This document shows positions 48,701-59,125 of a DNA stretch of 64,000 bases, piece after piece. The notes under the pieces were generated by a model, which had not been told where the DNA came from, ran no database searches, and saw nothing but the letters and a program-made list of their open reading frames with translations. This DNA is from Echinostoma caproni (Eukaryota; Platyhelminthes; Trematoda; Plagiorchiida; Echinostomatidae), in the NCBI GenBank assembly GCA_900618425.1, contig UZAN01039493.1, forward strand, positions 96,668 through 160,667, written 5' to 3'. Numbering within the stretch: position 1 is the stretch's first letter; every line of letters starts with the position of its first letter. The position numbers and the translations under genes were made by a program.

Positions 48701-48959
48701 AATAAATGTCTCATCCTCAAGAATAAATGTACCCCGATGTAAGATACATTTCCAAAGGCCAAATAAATATAGTCCCATTGGAATTCTCTATCATATAGTC
48801 ATACGAATTGAAATAATTCATAGATGTTCCCCACTGAGACCGAGAAATAGAGTTTAGCTGGATATGCTGTTTATCATTCGCCTGCATAATGAACTGATAA
48901 ATGGTAGCCCGTGGTCATTTACTCTTCTCATTGCTTTTACATTTTGCATTGCCGGTCAG
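45776..48959. other. Stretch without a supported gene
   Basis: AT-rich, short open frames only. A B-box-like GGTCCAGAGTTCGCTCC on the minus strand at about 48262-48246 suggests one more decayed tRNA-like head. Confidence 0.4.
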
Positions 48960-49075
48960 ATGTATTGTTACGCGGAGAAGTCAAGTTGATAGGACGAGGG
49001 GCAGCATGGATCGATGGATATTCCAATTCAGAATCTTTTGAACGTCGAATGTTGAGGAACCAATTATGTGCATGG
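48960..49075 (+). CDS. Exon of unrecognised gene (pair with 51811)
   Basis: After tgccggtcag, with a split first codon: VLLRGEVKLIGRGAAWIDGY and then SNSESFERRMLRNQLCAW, ending GCATGG|gtaagt in phase 0. Clearly protein-like. 'GEVKLIGRGAAW' faintly resembles the arrestin N-domain 'V.l.G.a...W', but the next exon does not continue as an arrestin. It may belong to the same long gene as 20214-22697. Confidence 0.5.
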
Positions 49076-49899
49076 GTAAGTAAAAATGAGGAGGCAAGAA
49101 TAGGACCATCATCATCGTCATTTGAACAAATGAACCCGTTTAAAATAATAGATGTTATAATGCGTCCGTACTGAGTTTGAACTGGTATTGGATTACACCG
49201 TCGAGGACCTCGAGGGTTTGGAGCAAATTTTCACAAATCCATGATGGCAATTGTACCAATCTGATCAAAACCAGGGGACGGACATAGGTTTCCCGCTGTC
49301 ATTTTTAGGAGCTACCTATGTATCATCATGCCATTTAAGAGTCAGGCGAAACGATTGTGATTTTAAGTAACCCCGTCGTTAATTTGAACAACTTCAGTGC
49401 TAGCTTTTCGCATTCTGATAAATGAATTTTCCGTTTTGTTTCGTGCCATATATGTGGGTACAAAATTTTCAAAAGCAGGTGATGTAAAATTAAAGTTAAT
49501 CAAACCATGTTTTTCAACTACTCAATCATTGACATTGACCTGTGGCAACTTTCTCCTTATCACAAAAGCTTGGCGTGAGGTACGGCAGAACACAGAATGC
49601 CGATGTGCGGAGGTAAATACAATTGCGAACTTCACGCATGTAAATGATGGAATCGATGTTAACAGTTCGTTACTATTTCTGAAATCAACTTTTCAAATGC
49701 ATTAAGTTGCATGGTTGCTGCGCGTTTTGTTATGCCATTTCCCTTTGAAATGTGTTTTAGGGAGCTAACAAGCAGGTCGACTTTTTCTCCAACAGATAAT
49801 AACTGAGGATCTACGCAACTAGCTGAGAATTAGGTAAGCATTTACAAATTTAAAAGCCGCCTAAATAAGAACAGAAAATATCTACATGCTATAGTAATG

Positions 49900-50070
49900 T
49901 TTGTGATAACCAACAAAGAGCACTGGACAGCTGTTTCGTCCTGTTTGGGGCTCCTCAGCGGTGCGTACTTTTTGTGTCTCTGTCAGGACTCGAACCACGA
50001 ACGTTCGGGTCGGGACTTCAAAGCTTACCCCTGAGCTACGTCGTCGACGATCATTACCTTGTGCGAATGG
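49900..50070 (-). mobile_element. SINE-like retroposon with hammerhead, copy 5 (best preserved)
   Basis: Minus strand: tRNA-like head with A-box TAGCTCAGGGG (near 50036) and B-box GGTTCGAGTCCTG (near 49996-49983), linker AGAGACACAAAAAGTAC, hammerhead 49964-49920. It lies in the intron between 49075 and 51811. Confidence 0.75.
49920..49964 (-). ncRNA. Hammerhead ribozyme, intact core (copy 5)
   Basis: GCACCG - CTGAGGA - stem II GCCC/GGAC (one mismatch) with CAAACA loop - GAAA - palindromic stem III CAGCTG - TC - CAGTGC. Core bases fit CUGANGA..GAAA..UH. Stem I pairs at five of six positions; predicted cleavage between 49926 and 49925. The CCCAAACAGGAC stretch resembles the stem II of the schistosome Sm-alpha ribozyme (CCCAAAUAGGAC, from memory of the literature). 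Confidence 0.75.
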
Positions 50071-50092
50071 CTCAATCAAATTTTAAAGTAGC

Positions 50093-50255
50093 AAGCTTGG
50101 CTTAGCCCATTTGATCGTTCAGATGCACCAGGCACTCTTGATGTTCTCCGGTGTGGGTTTCACTTCATGAGAGATCTTTAATTTCCACAGTTTCATGCAT
50201 TTACATGCGAAAGTACCTAGTGCCTCTGAACGATCGAATGGGCTAATCCAAGCTG
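50093..50255. repeat. Short element with inverted ends (MITE-like)
   Basis: aagcttggcttagcccatttgatcgttcag (50094-) is the near-perfect reverse complement of the stretch ending at 50255 (..ctgaacgatcgaatgggctaatccaagct). Arms of about 40 bp, spacer about 80 bp. Part of the spacer recurs at 28577-28655. No coding capacity. Confidence 0.6.
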
Positions 50256-51810
50256 GTAACTCTAAAACAGAAAACATTCTTAATCCGAGAGTGAGAAGTT
50301 TGATAGTTTTCCAACCTTCAAAACTTTCACTTAATCGTGTGTATAGTATGGTAAGTTTTGAGATAACGTGCCAGCAAGATATTTTGTTACATTGCTGAAA
50401 ATGCTATGAGGATTAAATCTAGTTGTGATGGCTCCATTTGGTTCAAAGATCAACAGACAAAACACATCCGAAGGTGTTTAAGTGTTCAGTTGGAGGGAAT
50501 GTGATGCAAAGCACTTCAAATCATCATTTAACGTGCTTCAGATTTCAAAAGTACTTCATGGGTAGGTACTCAATATCATGGACCAATGTCGTTGGCGTAA
50601 TTTCAGCCAATGGATGTAGTAATAATGGGCCCTACATGCAGTTTGCATGATGGGTTTTCCTGCTGATAAAATATAATTGAGCCGGAACAGTTGTGCAGTG
50701 ATTCCTAGCTTTTCAGCTTACGCTCCATTCGCTCCGCCACACATGACTAAATCGCGTATATAAATCGAGGGGAAATCGTTTAACATACCGAAGAAATAAA
50801 AACTGAGCAAAAGTTGCACTCGGTAGAACACTAGAATTAACAATGGGGGCAGACTTCTGAATATAAAAACGTGTGAAATACATCCGGTAAATGAACTAAT
50901 TGTGTTAACCTGAAAACGGTCAAATGAGGACCATTTTCGGTGAATGAACAAGTGAAGCAACGGCATCAAGTGAGGACCGCGAGAAGCGATGGGCAAAATG
51001 ACGCTGTCCTCGGGTGATCCCGTAACAACAAACGGTAGCAAGTGTATTCACCTAACGCCCTCCATCGGTAAACGCACAATGCGTTTCATGATTCGGCTCT
51101 CACAAGTCATCGCTCATAACTTCCATCCACATGGAATGTATTACCCTCTCAATAAAGAGATGAAAGTATCTTTTATGTTATTAACCTAGTGACAATGATT
51201 GTTTTAGTGAGTGAGGACCGACTGTTTTCGTCCTATGAACGAAATATCCTTTTCCGTTAAGTGAGTGCGGTTTCTTATGGATTGTTATTAATTAGATAAA
51301 AATGTCAATGACATCATCGACGAATGCTAATCCAAGATAAGTATTATCTGAACAAATGTACAAATATGCCACTACAAATATATATATTATACAAATGTAC
51401 TACTAAAATGGATACCAAGGAATCTGTAGTAATTTGTTGAACGTCATTAAGGTTTCCAGTTCTATTTAGCTCCAGATATCAGAGATTCAGTTTATTCCCG
51501 TGAGAAGGGCCTAAGAAACATTCTGACAAATTTTAACCATTACCGGTTCAATGCTTTACGTATATGTTTTTATTTATGAGCTAGCCCAACATCAACACAG
51601 TGAACAAACGATAGAAACCGCCAAAGAAAGACACTGGTATGGAGAATCGCGACTCATAGCTATACCATCGAGATGAGTTAGAAGAAATAGCTTAAATTTA
51701 ATGCGTAAAGTCAGTGTTTCTTTATTACCGTTTCCTTGGGTCTGAAGAAAGATATGTATAATTTGCTTTTCTTTTGCTTTATCCGAACCTGTTTCCCTTT
51801 TTCCCTACAG
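50256..51810. other. Intron sequence, no gene seen
   Basis: Open frames at 50438-50650 and 50989-51189 on + and 50718-51041 on minus overlap one another and carry no domain. Confidence 0.4.
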
Positions 51811-52041
51811 ATTGTAACTATAATCCACGATAAGAAAGAGTTAGGTGGAGCAATAAAGGCGTGTGAAATCAAAGAGATGCGAGAGAACTCGGCTACAATT
51901 GCGGACCTAATTCTCACATTTAGCGGACAACGTAACAACAGATCCGATGTACTCAAATGTTTGGATTACATACGACAAACAATCAGATCAATGGAGAAAC
52001 CACCACTAAATTTCTATATTGGATCGATAGTAAAATTGGAG
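51811..52041 (+). CDS. Exon of unrecognised gene (pair with 48960)
   Basis: 231 nt, 77 codons, phase 0 on both sides (ttttccctacag ... TTGGAG|gtgagt), matching the donor at 49075. Reads IVTIIHDKKELGGAIKACEI, later TFSGQRNNRSDVLKCLDYIR and ends NFYIGSIVKLE. The end again has the 'h-G-x-h-V' look of a Tudor start, as exon d does. Strong borders and coding composition; function not assigned. Confidence 0.58.
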
Positions 52042-52677
52042 GTGAGTACACTTCAGGTATCATGCTTCAATTCACCATTCTCGAATCTCCCCTAGCAGTC
52101 TCTCTAACATAAACTTAATCGATAAACCGAATAAATCAGTATCCTTGACATTTCCTACCTTTCTAAACTGGGTGGAAGAGTTAAGGAAAAGGGGATTCCC
52201 GTGAATCGAGAATCTTTGTAGTTCCGACCACGGTGGTCATGCTTATCATCTTTCCGATATGCGAAATGCTTCGAGATAGAAGCACTTGCAACAACCCCAG
52301 GCCATTCGGAGTTTTGCACTTGAGATTCATTCAGTTGCTCCAATCGTTTGGACGAAACACCATATTATTATAACCTGGAATATTTTCGTATAATTCATGC
52401 AAATAGTTAGACCCTTGGGTTCAAATAATGTTAGTGGGATTTAAAGTGCTCACGAGAGACTAAACACATAACCGAACAACATTACGCAGAACCGAGAATC
52501 TCTCCAGTCACCGGGACCCAGCACAAATATTTCCGGCCACATCAGCTACTCGTGCAGCTCTAATGTGGGGTTTCAACCTTATGAGTTTTCGTTGATCGTC
52601 CACTATTAAATTCAAACGAGGCCTTAAAAATAAAGCGCCACGATGGTGAGTCCCTGAAAATGACGAAACGGTTCAAT

Positions 52678-53101
52678 GGTGATCCTAGCTAACGAGATGA
52701 CGTGTACCACGGAGCGACACGTTACAGATTTCCCACAATTGGGATAAAATAAGTTTCCCAGGTGACGTCAGCAAAGCGCATACGTGTCACAGCTTCTGGA
52801 CTACAAACCATAGGCCGATTGTATCAACCAATCAGAAACAATGAGGCTCAGACAGAAGCTGAACAGCACCAGACATACCAGCACGCGATTAGCAGAGGCT
52901 TGAATGTCAATGAGCTTATTTTGTACATACTATTTAATTCCCTTGATTTGTTTCAATAAACGAACTGTTATTCTTGTGGCCTGTTCCTCGTGACTGGATT
53001 ACCTGGGATGCTGTCGTGCTAGTACCAGTGTGATCCAGTGATTATGCTTTGTTCGTGATTTCTAATCCGTAACTCTATTTCGTGATCAGTGCGTACTACA
53101 G
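52678..53101 (+). repeat. ~400-bp direct repeat, copy 1 (LTR-like)
   Basis: Nearly identical to 58684-59125, with only a few differences over the first 390 bases. Starts TGGTGATCCTAGC; contains AATAAA near 52957; the 3' ends drift apart into variants of tatttcgtg. Could be a solo-LTR pair, the ends of a non-autonomous LTR element, or a retroposon family. No primer-binding site or polypurine tract is evident, nor a target duplication. Confidence 0.75.
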
Positions 53102-53290
53102 CTATTACAAGTTAGTTATTACCTAGGCCGTTAAGGGATTTTCACAATTTTGTGGCAATCCACTTATATTTTTACCACATCATGCCCAAATGATGTTCGG
53201 ATTGTATCGAAAAATCGATGCGCCACGTGTAGTTTTATTACAAATGTTATAGTGTTAATAACACAGCGATGTCGGTAGAGAATTATATTC

Positions 53291-53329
53291 GCCGACGTTT
53301 CGGTTACCGTGGGTAACCTTTCTCAAGGC
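53291..53329 (-). ncRNA. Hammerhead-like hairpin in PLE 2 tail
   Basis: Minus strand CCTTGAGAAA, perfect 7-bp hairpin GGTTACC-cac-GGTAACC, then GAAACGTCGGC. Position and GAAAC match the hammerhead stem II and core, but the CTGATGA half is CTTGAGAAA, so this is at best a degenerate relative. Confidence 0.35.
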
Positions 53330-53399
53330 AGGTTTTACAATCAAATGACTCAGAGGAAAGGATCACAAGTTAACGGATATTTCATCATGTGTATGTTTG

Positions 53400-53418
53400 T
53401 CTGTGTGTGTGTGTGTGG
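53400..53418 (+). repeat. (TG)n microsatellite
   Basis: Short gtgtgtgt run within the PLE 2 tail. Confidence 0.8.
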
Positions 53419-53499
53419 TGGACTGAATGATTTGTTGTCCGTCATACTAACTCCCATTATCAGATGGGGTCAAGTGGCACCGGGACCTTTGTCGTGATT

Positions 53500-53990
53500 G
53501 CGCGTTATGGATGTTAGGGTAGTCCAGATGTTCGAGAAATCGATTCCGTCATTTCTGTTGACACATGCAGAGTGGTTCTTAATGGCCAAAGCTTTGGCAT
53601 ACGAGCGTTCAATGCATGTTCGAAATCCGATTTGAAGTATTTTTGGGTTGTCGTAGTCTATAGTGTGACCTTCGGCTATGGCGTGAAGAGCGATCGCTGG
53701 TCTCGTTCTAGTTTTGCCAGAGTTGCTTGGTCCGTCGGTCGATGTTTTTCTTTTTTCTTGTGTTCGGTTATTCTTGTCTTGAGTTGTCTACTGGTTTGTC
53801 TAATGTATTCTGCGGGGCATTCTTTACAACTGCTTTCGTAAATGCAGTTATTTTGATCTTGCAATTCGACCGGATCTTTGGCTTTCACGAGATGGCATTT
53901 CAGAGTGTTGTCAACTCGAGATAATGTTTGTATGTTGAAATTGCCGAGAATCTTTCTGATTGCTTCTGAAGTGCCTGATCTGTATGGAAT
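53500..53990 (-). pseudogene. PLE 2 GIY-YIG endonuclease (3' copy)
   Basis: Minus strand: IYESSCKECPAEYIRQTSRQ and LKTRITEHKKKEKHRP carry the PLE endonuclease signature (C-x2-C..Y-I-R/G-x-T, R-I-x-E-H). A frame break near 53700 (LERDQRSLFTP versus LERDSAIALHAI in the other copy) truncates it. Confidence 0.8.
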
Positions 53991-54190
53991 GCCAATAAAG
54001 GTTACACGGTCTTTTCTGTCATTGGGTTATATCATTAGTTTGTTTGCCTTCAACTGGGATCTTACCAGGAGCGGCGGATAATAATTGTCTTTTAGCACTT
54101 TTTTGAGACGTTTCATTTCCATTTGGCGGTTATTGTCTTCATTACAGAGCTTTTTGTTTCTGTCAGCCATAGAGGAGATAAGGGTCCGTT

Positions 54191-55523
54191 TTACACATTG
54201 TGGATGAGCTGATTCAAATGTAAAAGTTTATCCGAATGTGTCGGTTTTCTGTGAACGCTGGTGGTGAATTTGCGTGAGTCGTTCACCCTGAGGTGACAGT
54301 CTAGAAAAGTGATGATTCTGTTCATATCCTCTGACTTCATTGTGAAATTGATGGAGCTGCACTGTTTGTTGAGACAATCCAGATACGCATGTGTGTGTTG
54401 TGACTTAATGACGACAAAAGTATCGTCTACGTTTTTTACGTACAAATGTGGTGGCATATGAAAACTGGAGAGTGCATTTGATTCTATTGAATGTAAGAAG
54501 AGGTTGACTACAATGAGAGAGATGGGAGATCCCATGGTAACACCACTGGTTTATCTGTACAAATTTCTACACCAGTAATAATTTCTGATGGGGTTAAAGA
54601 AGTTTGTTCTCCTATCAGCAAAGAATGTAGAAAATCTAAACTCTTTTTTATTGGAACAATTGTGTACAGAGAAACTATATCAAAACTGACGGCAACCTCG
54701 TCATTTTCAAGTTCAATGTTTTGCATAATACGAGTGCACTCAAATGCATCATTGATGTGACTTACCACTGTTTTTGATACAAACTTAAGAGATCACTGAG
54801 ATATTTTGCTAATTTATAAGTTCCACTCGGCGTGTAGTCAACAGTGGGGCGAATGGGTATATCCGGTTTATGTATTTTTGGTAGACGGCAAAATCTTCCC
54901 GGTGTATTCGTTTTGGGTGCCAATGAAAACCACAGTGGTTTACCGAGTTTGTCTTTCAAGCTTGATAAGCATTTGTTTGCGCGAGCTTTTGTTTTGTTGA
55001 GAGTTGCATTAACCTTTTTGTCTTCAATTCTTTCATATGGTCCATTTTTAAGGTGTTCCAAAACTTTTCTTTCGTAATCTGTTTTATCTGGGATGACCGT
55101 GACGTCCACCTTGTCAGCTTTTGTGATGTGAATTGAAGAATCTCGTTTCAAGGTTGTTAGTGCTTTTTTCTCTTCGGATGTTACGTTTGGAGCAATCGGT
55201 TATTGGTTCTTGAGAATGTTACATATATTCGAACTTGCTTGATTGGCGTCGTTTTCTGGAATTTTGGATAAGGCCTGTTCTAGAGTGGGGATAACTACTT
55301 GTACTATCAAGGATTTTCTGTGGAGGTTGAAATTGAGACCCCTCTGGAGTAGTCTTAATTCTGTGGGAGTCAGAACTCTGTTTGATAGGTTTTTAACGAG
55401 ATTTTCCGGACTCATAACCAGTGACTGACGAGAGTTCATTTTCTGTATTCTTCCGGTTGTTGTTTCGTCCATCAGTTTTGAAAACTTGCGTTTTTTGTCG
55501 AATCTGGCATGCTTCGAAAGCAT
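54191..55523 (-). pseudogene. PLE 2 reverse transcriptase, broken
   Basis: In order on the minus strand: ITKADKVDVTVIPDKTDYER (PLE 'KADKG-x-x-h-V'), RLPKIHKPDIPIRPTVDY ('LPKIHKP..PLRPIV'), VSFDIVSLYTIVPI ('S-F-D-V-x-S-L-Y-T-N-V-P'), GSPISLIVVNLFL ('G-S-P-L-S-P'), VDDTFVV (Y-x-D-D, with an altered residue run before it) and FLDCHLRVN with a VHRKPTHSDK box. All RT landmarks are present, but spread over several frames (breaks near 54520, 54765, 55160) and some key residues are changed. Confidence 0.85.
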
Positions 55524-55847
55524 GTGCCCTTCTTTGTTCGATTATCTTTGTAAAATCATGGAGAATGGGGGTTGGCAGCAAAAGATTCAAGTAATCATGC
55601 AGATTTCGAATACTGAAACATAGTGAGTGTATGATTACAGCACAATCGTGAATGCGTTGTCGAAAGAACGTGCGTGAAGCTGTCAAAGTAGTCCTTTGCG
55701 AGCGAACAGAGTAATCCGGCAGAATTATACGGAGAGATTTGGGAATCACACTATATCGTAGACAACGTTGATTGAAGGCACGATGGGTGATCCAGTTAGC
55801 AAGGTTTTACCCAGAGTAATCCGATTGGTGATCATTTTACCACATCA
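55524..55847 (-). other. PLE 2 N-terminal region
   Basis: Minus-strand frame 55393-55749 (contains RAHAFEACQIRQKTQVFKTD) overlaps and precedes the RT in another frame. It corresponds to the poorly conserved N-terminal part of a PLE ORF. Its outer edge meets the inverted endonuclease copy at 55848. Confidence 0.45.
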
Positions 55848-56342
55848 TGACAATTCCATAAAGATCAGGCACTTCAGAAGCAATCAGAAAGATTCTCGGC
55901 AATTTCAACATACAAACATTATCTCGAGTTGACAACACTCTGAAATGCCATCTCGTGAAAGCCAAAGATCCGGTCGAATTGCAAGATCAAAATAACTGCA
56001 TTTACGAAAGCAGTTGTAAAGAATGCCCCGCAGAATACATTAGACAAACCAGTAGACAACTCAAGACAAGAATAACCGAACACAAGAAAAAAGAAAAACA
56101 TCGACCGACGGACCAAGCAACTCTGGCAAAACTAGAACGAGACTCAGCGATCGCTCTTCACGCCATAGCCGAAGGTCACACTATGGACTACGACAACCCA
56201 AAATACTTCAAATCGGATTTCGAACATGCATTGAACGCTCGTATGCCAAAGCTTTGGCCATTAAGAACCACTCTGCATGTGTCAACAGAAATGACGGAAT
56301 CGATTTCTCGAACATTTGGACTACCCTAACATCCATAACGCG
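55848..56342 (+). pseudogene. PLE 2 GIY-YIG endonuclease, inverted upstream copy
   Basis: Plus strand from about 55868: AIRKILGNFNIQTLSRVDNT, then the same IYESSCKECPAEYIRQTSRQ domain, and on to LERDSAIALHAIAEGHTMDY and a stop after SRTFGLP. The domain is open throughout, i.e. in better condition than the 3' copy. It has no RT attached in this orientation. Confidence 0.8.
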
Positions 56343-57174
56343 CGATAATACCATGGTAACTGCATGAATGAGTCTCAAGGATTCGGGCTTATAAGCATGG
56401 ACCTACTTACCATTTTTTCCAGAGTTTCTCTGTGGCATAAACCCATATCTAAATCAAACAAAGCATTGTTTTACTTGTAACCGGTGAAATAGATCTAATA
56501 AATAACCATACCAAGAGATGTCAACCGAGTAGTTATGGAAAATAAACTTTAAATCAACGATAAAAAAGAATAGCTGGCCAATAAACATTGATTTTTAAAT
56601 AACTAACGAAAAACAGTTTCTCGGATTGAGCGTTTGTGGATATGGTTGGGTGGATTTTAAACTTTTAATTTAAGATTCGAAGTTGTTTCACAAAAATGAA
56701 CTAGGTGATTCCTTAAGGGCTATCTGATCAAGTAAAAAAACTTATCCACATATAAATCCTTATCCGGCAACCTGGAATCCCATTTGAATAACAACAACAC
56801 GGAAGCAATTTTTGAATGTGTTGTGGTGTTTGCCAAATTGCGTACCCAATAAAAATAAGCAATTGAAATGCGATAGTGTTGTGTAGTGGCCAGCACTGAT
56901 CAGTTGTCTAATCGTTGTTTGAACTCATTGACTGTGTACCACGATGGCGCCTCCGGCGGGAATTGAGCCAAACACCGTGAGACTCACATAACAACACAAT
57001 ATACCGATTCTCTGGTTTACGTATGTTTGGATGAAAAAATATTGGAGAATCGTTTCAAATAAGCATGTTATTGCATATTAAATAACAACGCAGGTGAATC
57101 GAAATTCAGATAATGCTTGGGGCATCTCTGACTGTAAAAGTTTGTAGGCCATCCCTAAATTGTTAAAACTGCTG

Positions 57175-57203
57175 TTGATGTTGATGTTGTTGTTGTTGTT
57201 GTA
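57175..57203 (+). repeat. (TTG)n microsatellite
   Basis: About eight TTG units, directly fused to the tRNA-like sequence that follows. Confidence 0.85.
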
Positions 57204-57263
57204 GCTCAGCTGGTACAGCTTAGGCGATGTCCATGCAGGGGTTCTAATCCTACCGAGGCAACT
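57196..57263 (+). repeat. tRNA-like sequence (pseudo-tRNA or SINE head)
   Basis: A-box TAGCTCAGCTGG and B-box GGGGTTCTAATCC at about tRNA spacing; the T-arm CAGGG-TTCTAAT-CCTAC nearly pairs. The acceptor stem pairs only GTTG/CAAC and the anticodon arm is irregular, so a functional tRNA gene is unlikely. Confidence 0.45.
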
Positions 57264-58258
57264 GAACTTCTCACAATTTCAACATTCCTAGATTAAATGA
57301 GCAAAACTTCTAACCTTTCTCTTGTTTTCCACCAACCGTCATCTTCATGGTACAGCAATTTCGGGTACGGATGAAACTGCTTCCATTTAGAGAGTAATTG
57401 TTTTCAAACGTCTAGTGAAAAACTGCATTACTTACATAAATATCAACACATGCATTTGGCTTTTTCTGCCTCTGTCCCCCCCCCCTCCATCCTCCCGAAA
57501 AGTTAAAATTATTGGTCACTGCGATTGCTAATTGATTTAACGCGCGCTCATTTCACAAAATCCCCTCACTCACAGATCGTTGAAGCGAAGAAGAGGACGA
57601 AAAGTGNAAAGTGAATTGTGATCAAAACACAGTGATTCCCCTCTCACGGTTTAATGAACGGATTCACAATGGCCTTTACTTAGTGCACACGAATGACTTA
57701 TTTGATCCACTTCAAACCTCTCTACGGTTTTATATCTTTTGGTCTTTTTAAGTACATTACCGACGCGGAAAACCGTATGGCTCCCCTAATTTCTGTTTGT
57801 TGTGCTCATCAGTCTTACAGCTACCATGAATATGTTATTTTCGATGTTTGATGCCCACTGTTCAAACGTACTCTATGCAAAACGATAGCGGACGAATGTT
57901 TGCTGATGGTAAACTTGGGTGACACATAAAACGTTTTAATTGTGAGATTTCCCATGTATTCCAGGAATCCATAGTGTGAACCAAACAAATCACGGTTCTA
58001 TAATCTTTAAAATAGAGGAAGATTTATCATTTTCTATTTGGTGTGCGGGATACTACCAGGTGACCTAAGCCAAAACTGACTCCCTCGGTTTACCAAAGGC
58101 TGACTCACAAGACAGCAAGCGAGCCGGTGTGTGATAACCGCAATCCATTGGAGACTCTAGTTGATCCGATAATACACCTTTTGGGGTGTCAAACGTCCGA
58201 AGTGTCAAATGTATTTCGATTCTCAATCTAGCGGGTAACCACTACTAAGGCCATGAAA

Positions 58259-58284
58259 ATGTGTGTGTGTGTGTGTGTGTGTGA
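58259..58284 (+). repeat. (GT)n microsatellite
   Basis: Uninterrupted tg units over about 26 bases. Confidence 0.95.
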
Positions 58285-58683
58285 TACGTCGACCCTCGTT
58301 TGGCTCCTAATTAGGGATTTAGCTAACGCCCCCCCCCCCAAATAAACTGTGGGTAGTTCACTTATCCGCTCATAGCTCCTAATGTTGGCCTCATTCCCCA
58401 TCAGTTTGTTCGAAAAGCCCCTTTCCGTCACGTAAAAGTGATGAAAAGGACTTTGTCAGTAGAGGTTATCCGAGATGGTTAGTCCTATGGGATCATTTCG
58501 CGAGGTGCACGTTAAGGTAACTAGTTCAACTTTAGACACTGGAGCTGTTTAAGTTTTTTTCAAAGGTACAAAGGGTATGGCCATCACCCGTGTAATGAAA
58601 CTAACGAATCAGAAAGAAGACTGCTTTCCTAGCCGTAGTCAAAGTGGTGAGCAGTTGGGATGAACCATTTCAGTCGCCATACC

Positions 58684-59125
58684 TGTGGTGATCCTAGCCT
58701 ACGAGATGACGTATACCACGGAGCGACACGTTACAGATTTCCCACAATTGGGATAAAATAAGTTTCCCAGGTGACGTCAGCAAAGCGCATACGTGTCACA
58801 GCTTCTGGACTACAAACCATAGGCCGATTGTATCAACCAATCAGAAACAATGAGGCTCAGACAGAAGCTGAACAGCACCAGACATACCAGCACGCGATTA
58901 GCAGAGGCTTGAATGTCAATGAGCTTATTTTGTACATACTATTTAATTCCCTTGATTTGTTTCAATAAACGAACTGTTATTCTTGTGGCCTGTTCCTCGT
59001 GACTGGATTACCTGGGATGCTGTCGTGCTAGTACCAGTGTGATCCAGTGATTATGCTTTGTTCGTGATTTCTAATCCATGATTCGTATTTCGTGGTTTGT
59101 ATTTCGTGGTCCGTGAGTACTACCA
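58684..59125 (+). repeat. ~400-bp direct repeat, copy 2 (LTR-like)
   Basis: Partner of 52678-53101 in the same orientation, offset about 6.0 kb. Encoded 65-codon open frames in the two copies are identical, which shows how little they have diverged; this does not make the frame a gene. Its 3' tail carries two tandem gtatttcgtgg units. Confidence 0.75.

Larger units (their letters stand above)
53230..56342 (-). mobile_element. PLE with inverted endonuclease copies (PLE 2)
   Basis: Coding strand minus: N-terminal region, RT, endonuclease, then a 3' UTR with a hammerhead-like hairpin (53329-53291). The 3' part (53500-53990) is present again in inverted orientation upstream at 55848-56342, including the whole GIY-YIG domain. 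Inverted upstream partial copies are a known PLE arrangement. The 3' boundary near 53230 is approximate. Confidence 0.8.
56343..58683. other. Stretch between PLE 2 and second direct repeat, no gene
   Basis: AT-rich. Contains a (TTG)n run and tRNA-like sequence at 57175-57263, homopolymer C runs, and a (GT)n tract at 58259-58283. A short exon-like reading follows ctcactcacag at 57576 (IVEAKKRTK) in the right phase for the donor at 52041, but has no clear donor. Confidence 0.35.

Noticed and set aside
52762..52959. 65-codon frame, repeated exactly at 58771-58968
   Set aside because: Identity comes from the repeat being recently duplicated; the peptide has no domain and the sequence looks like an LTR or retroposon.
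53727..53924. Plus-strand 65-codon frame with a membrane-like, Cys/Phe-rich peptide (also 55919-56116 minus)
   Set aside because: It is the antisense shadow of the PLE endonuclease in both inverted copies.
57196..57263. tRNA gene
   Set aside because: A- and B-boxes are present but acceptor and anticodon stems do not form; more likely a pseudo-tRNA or SINE head.
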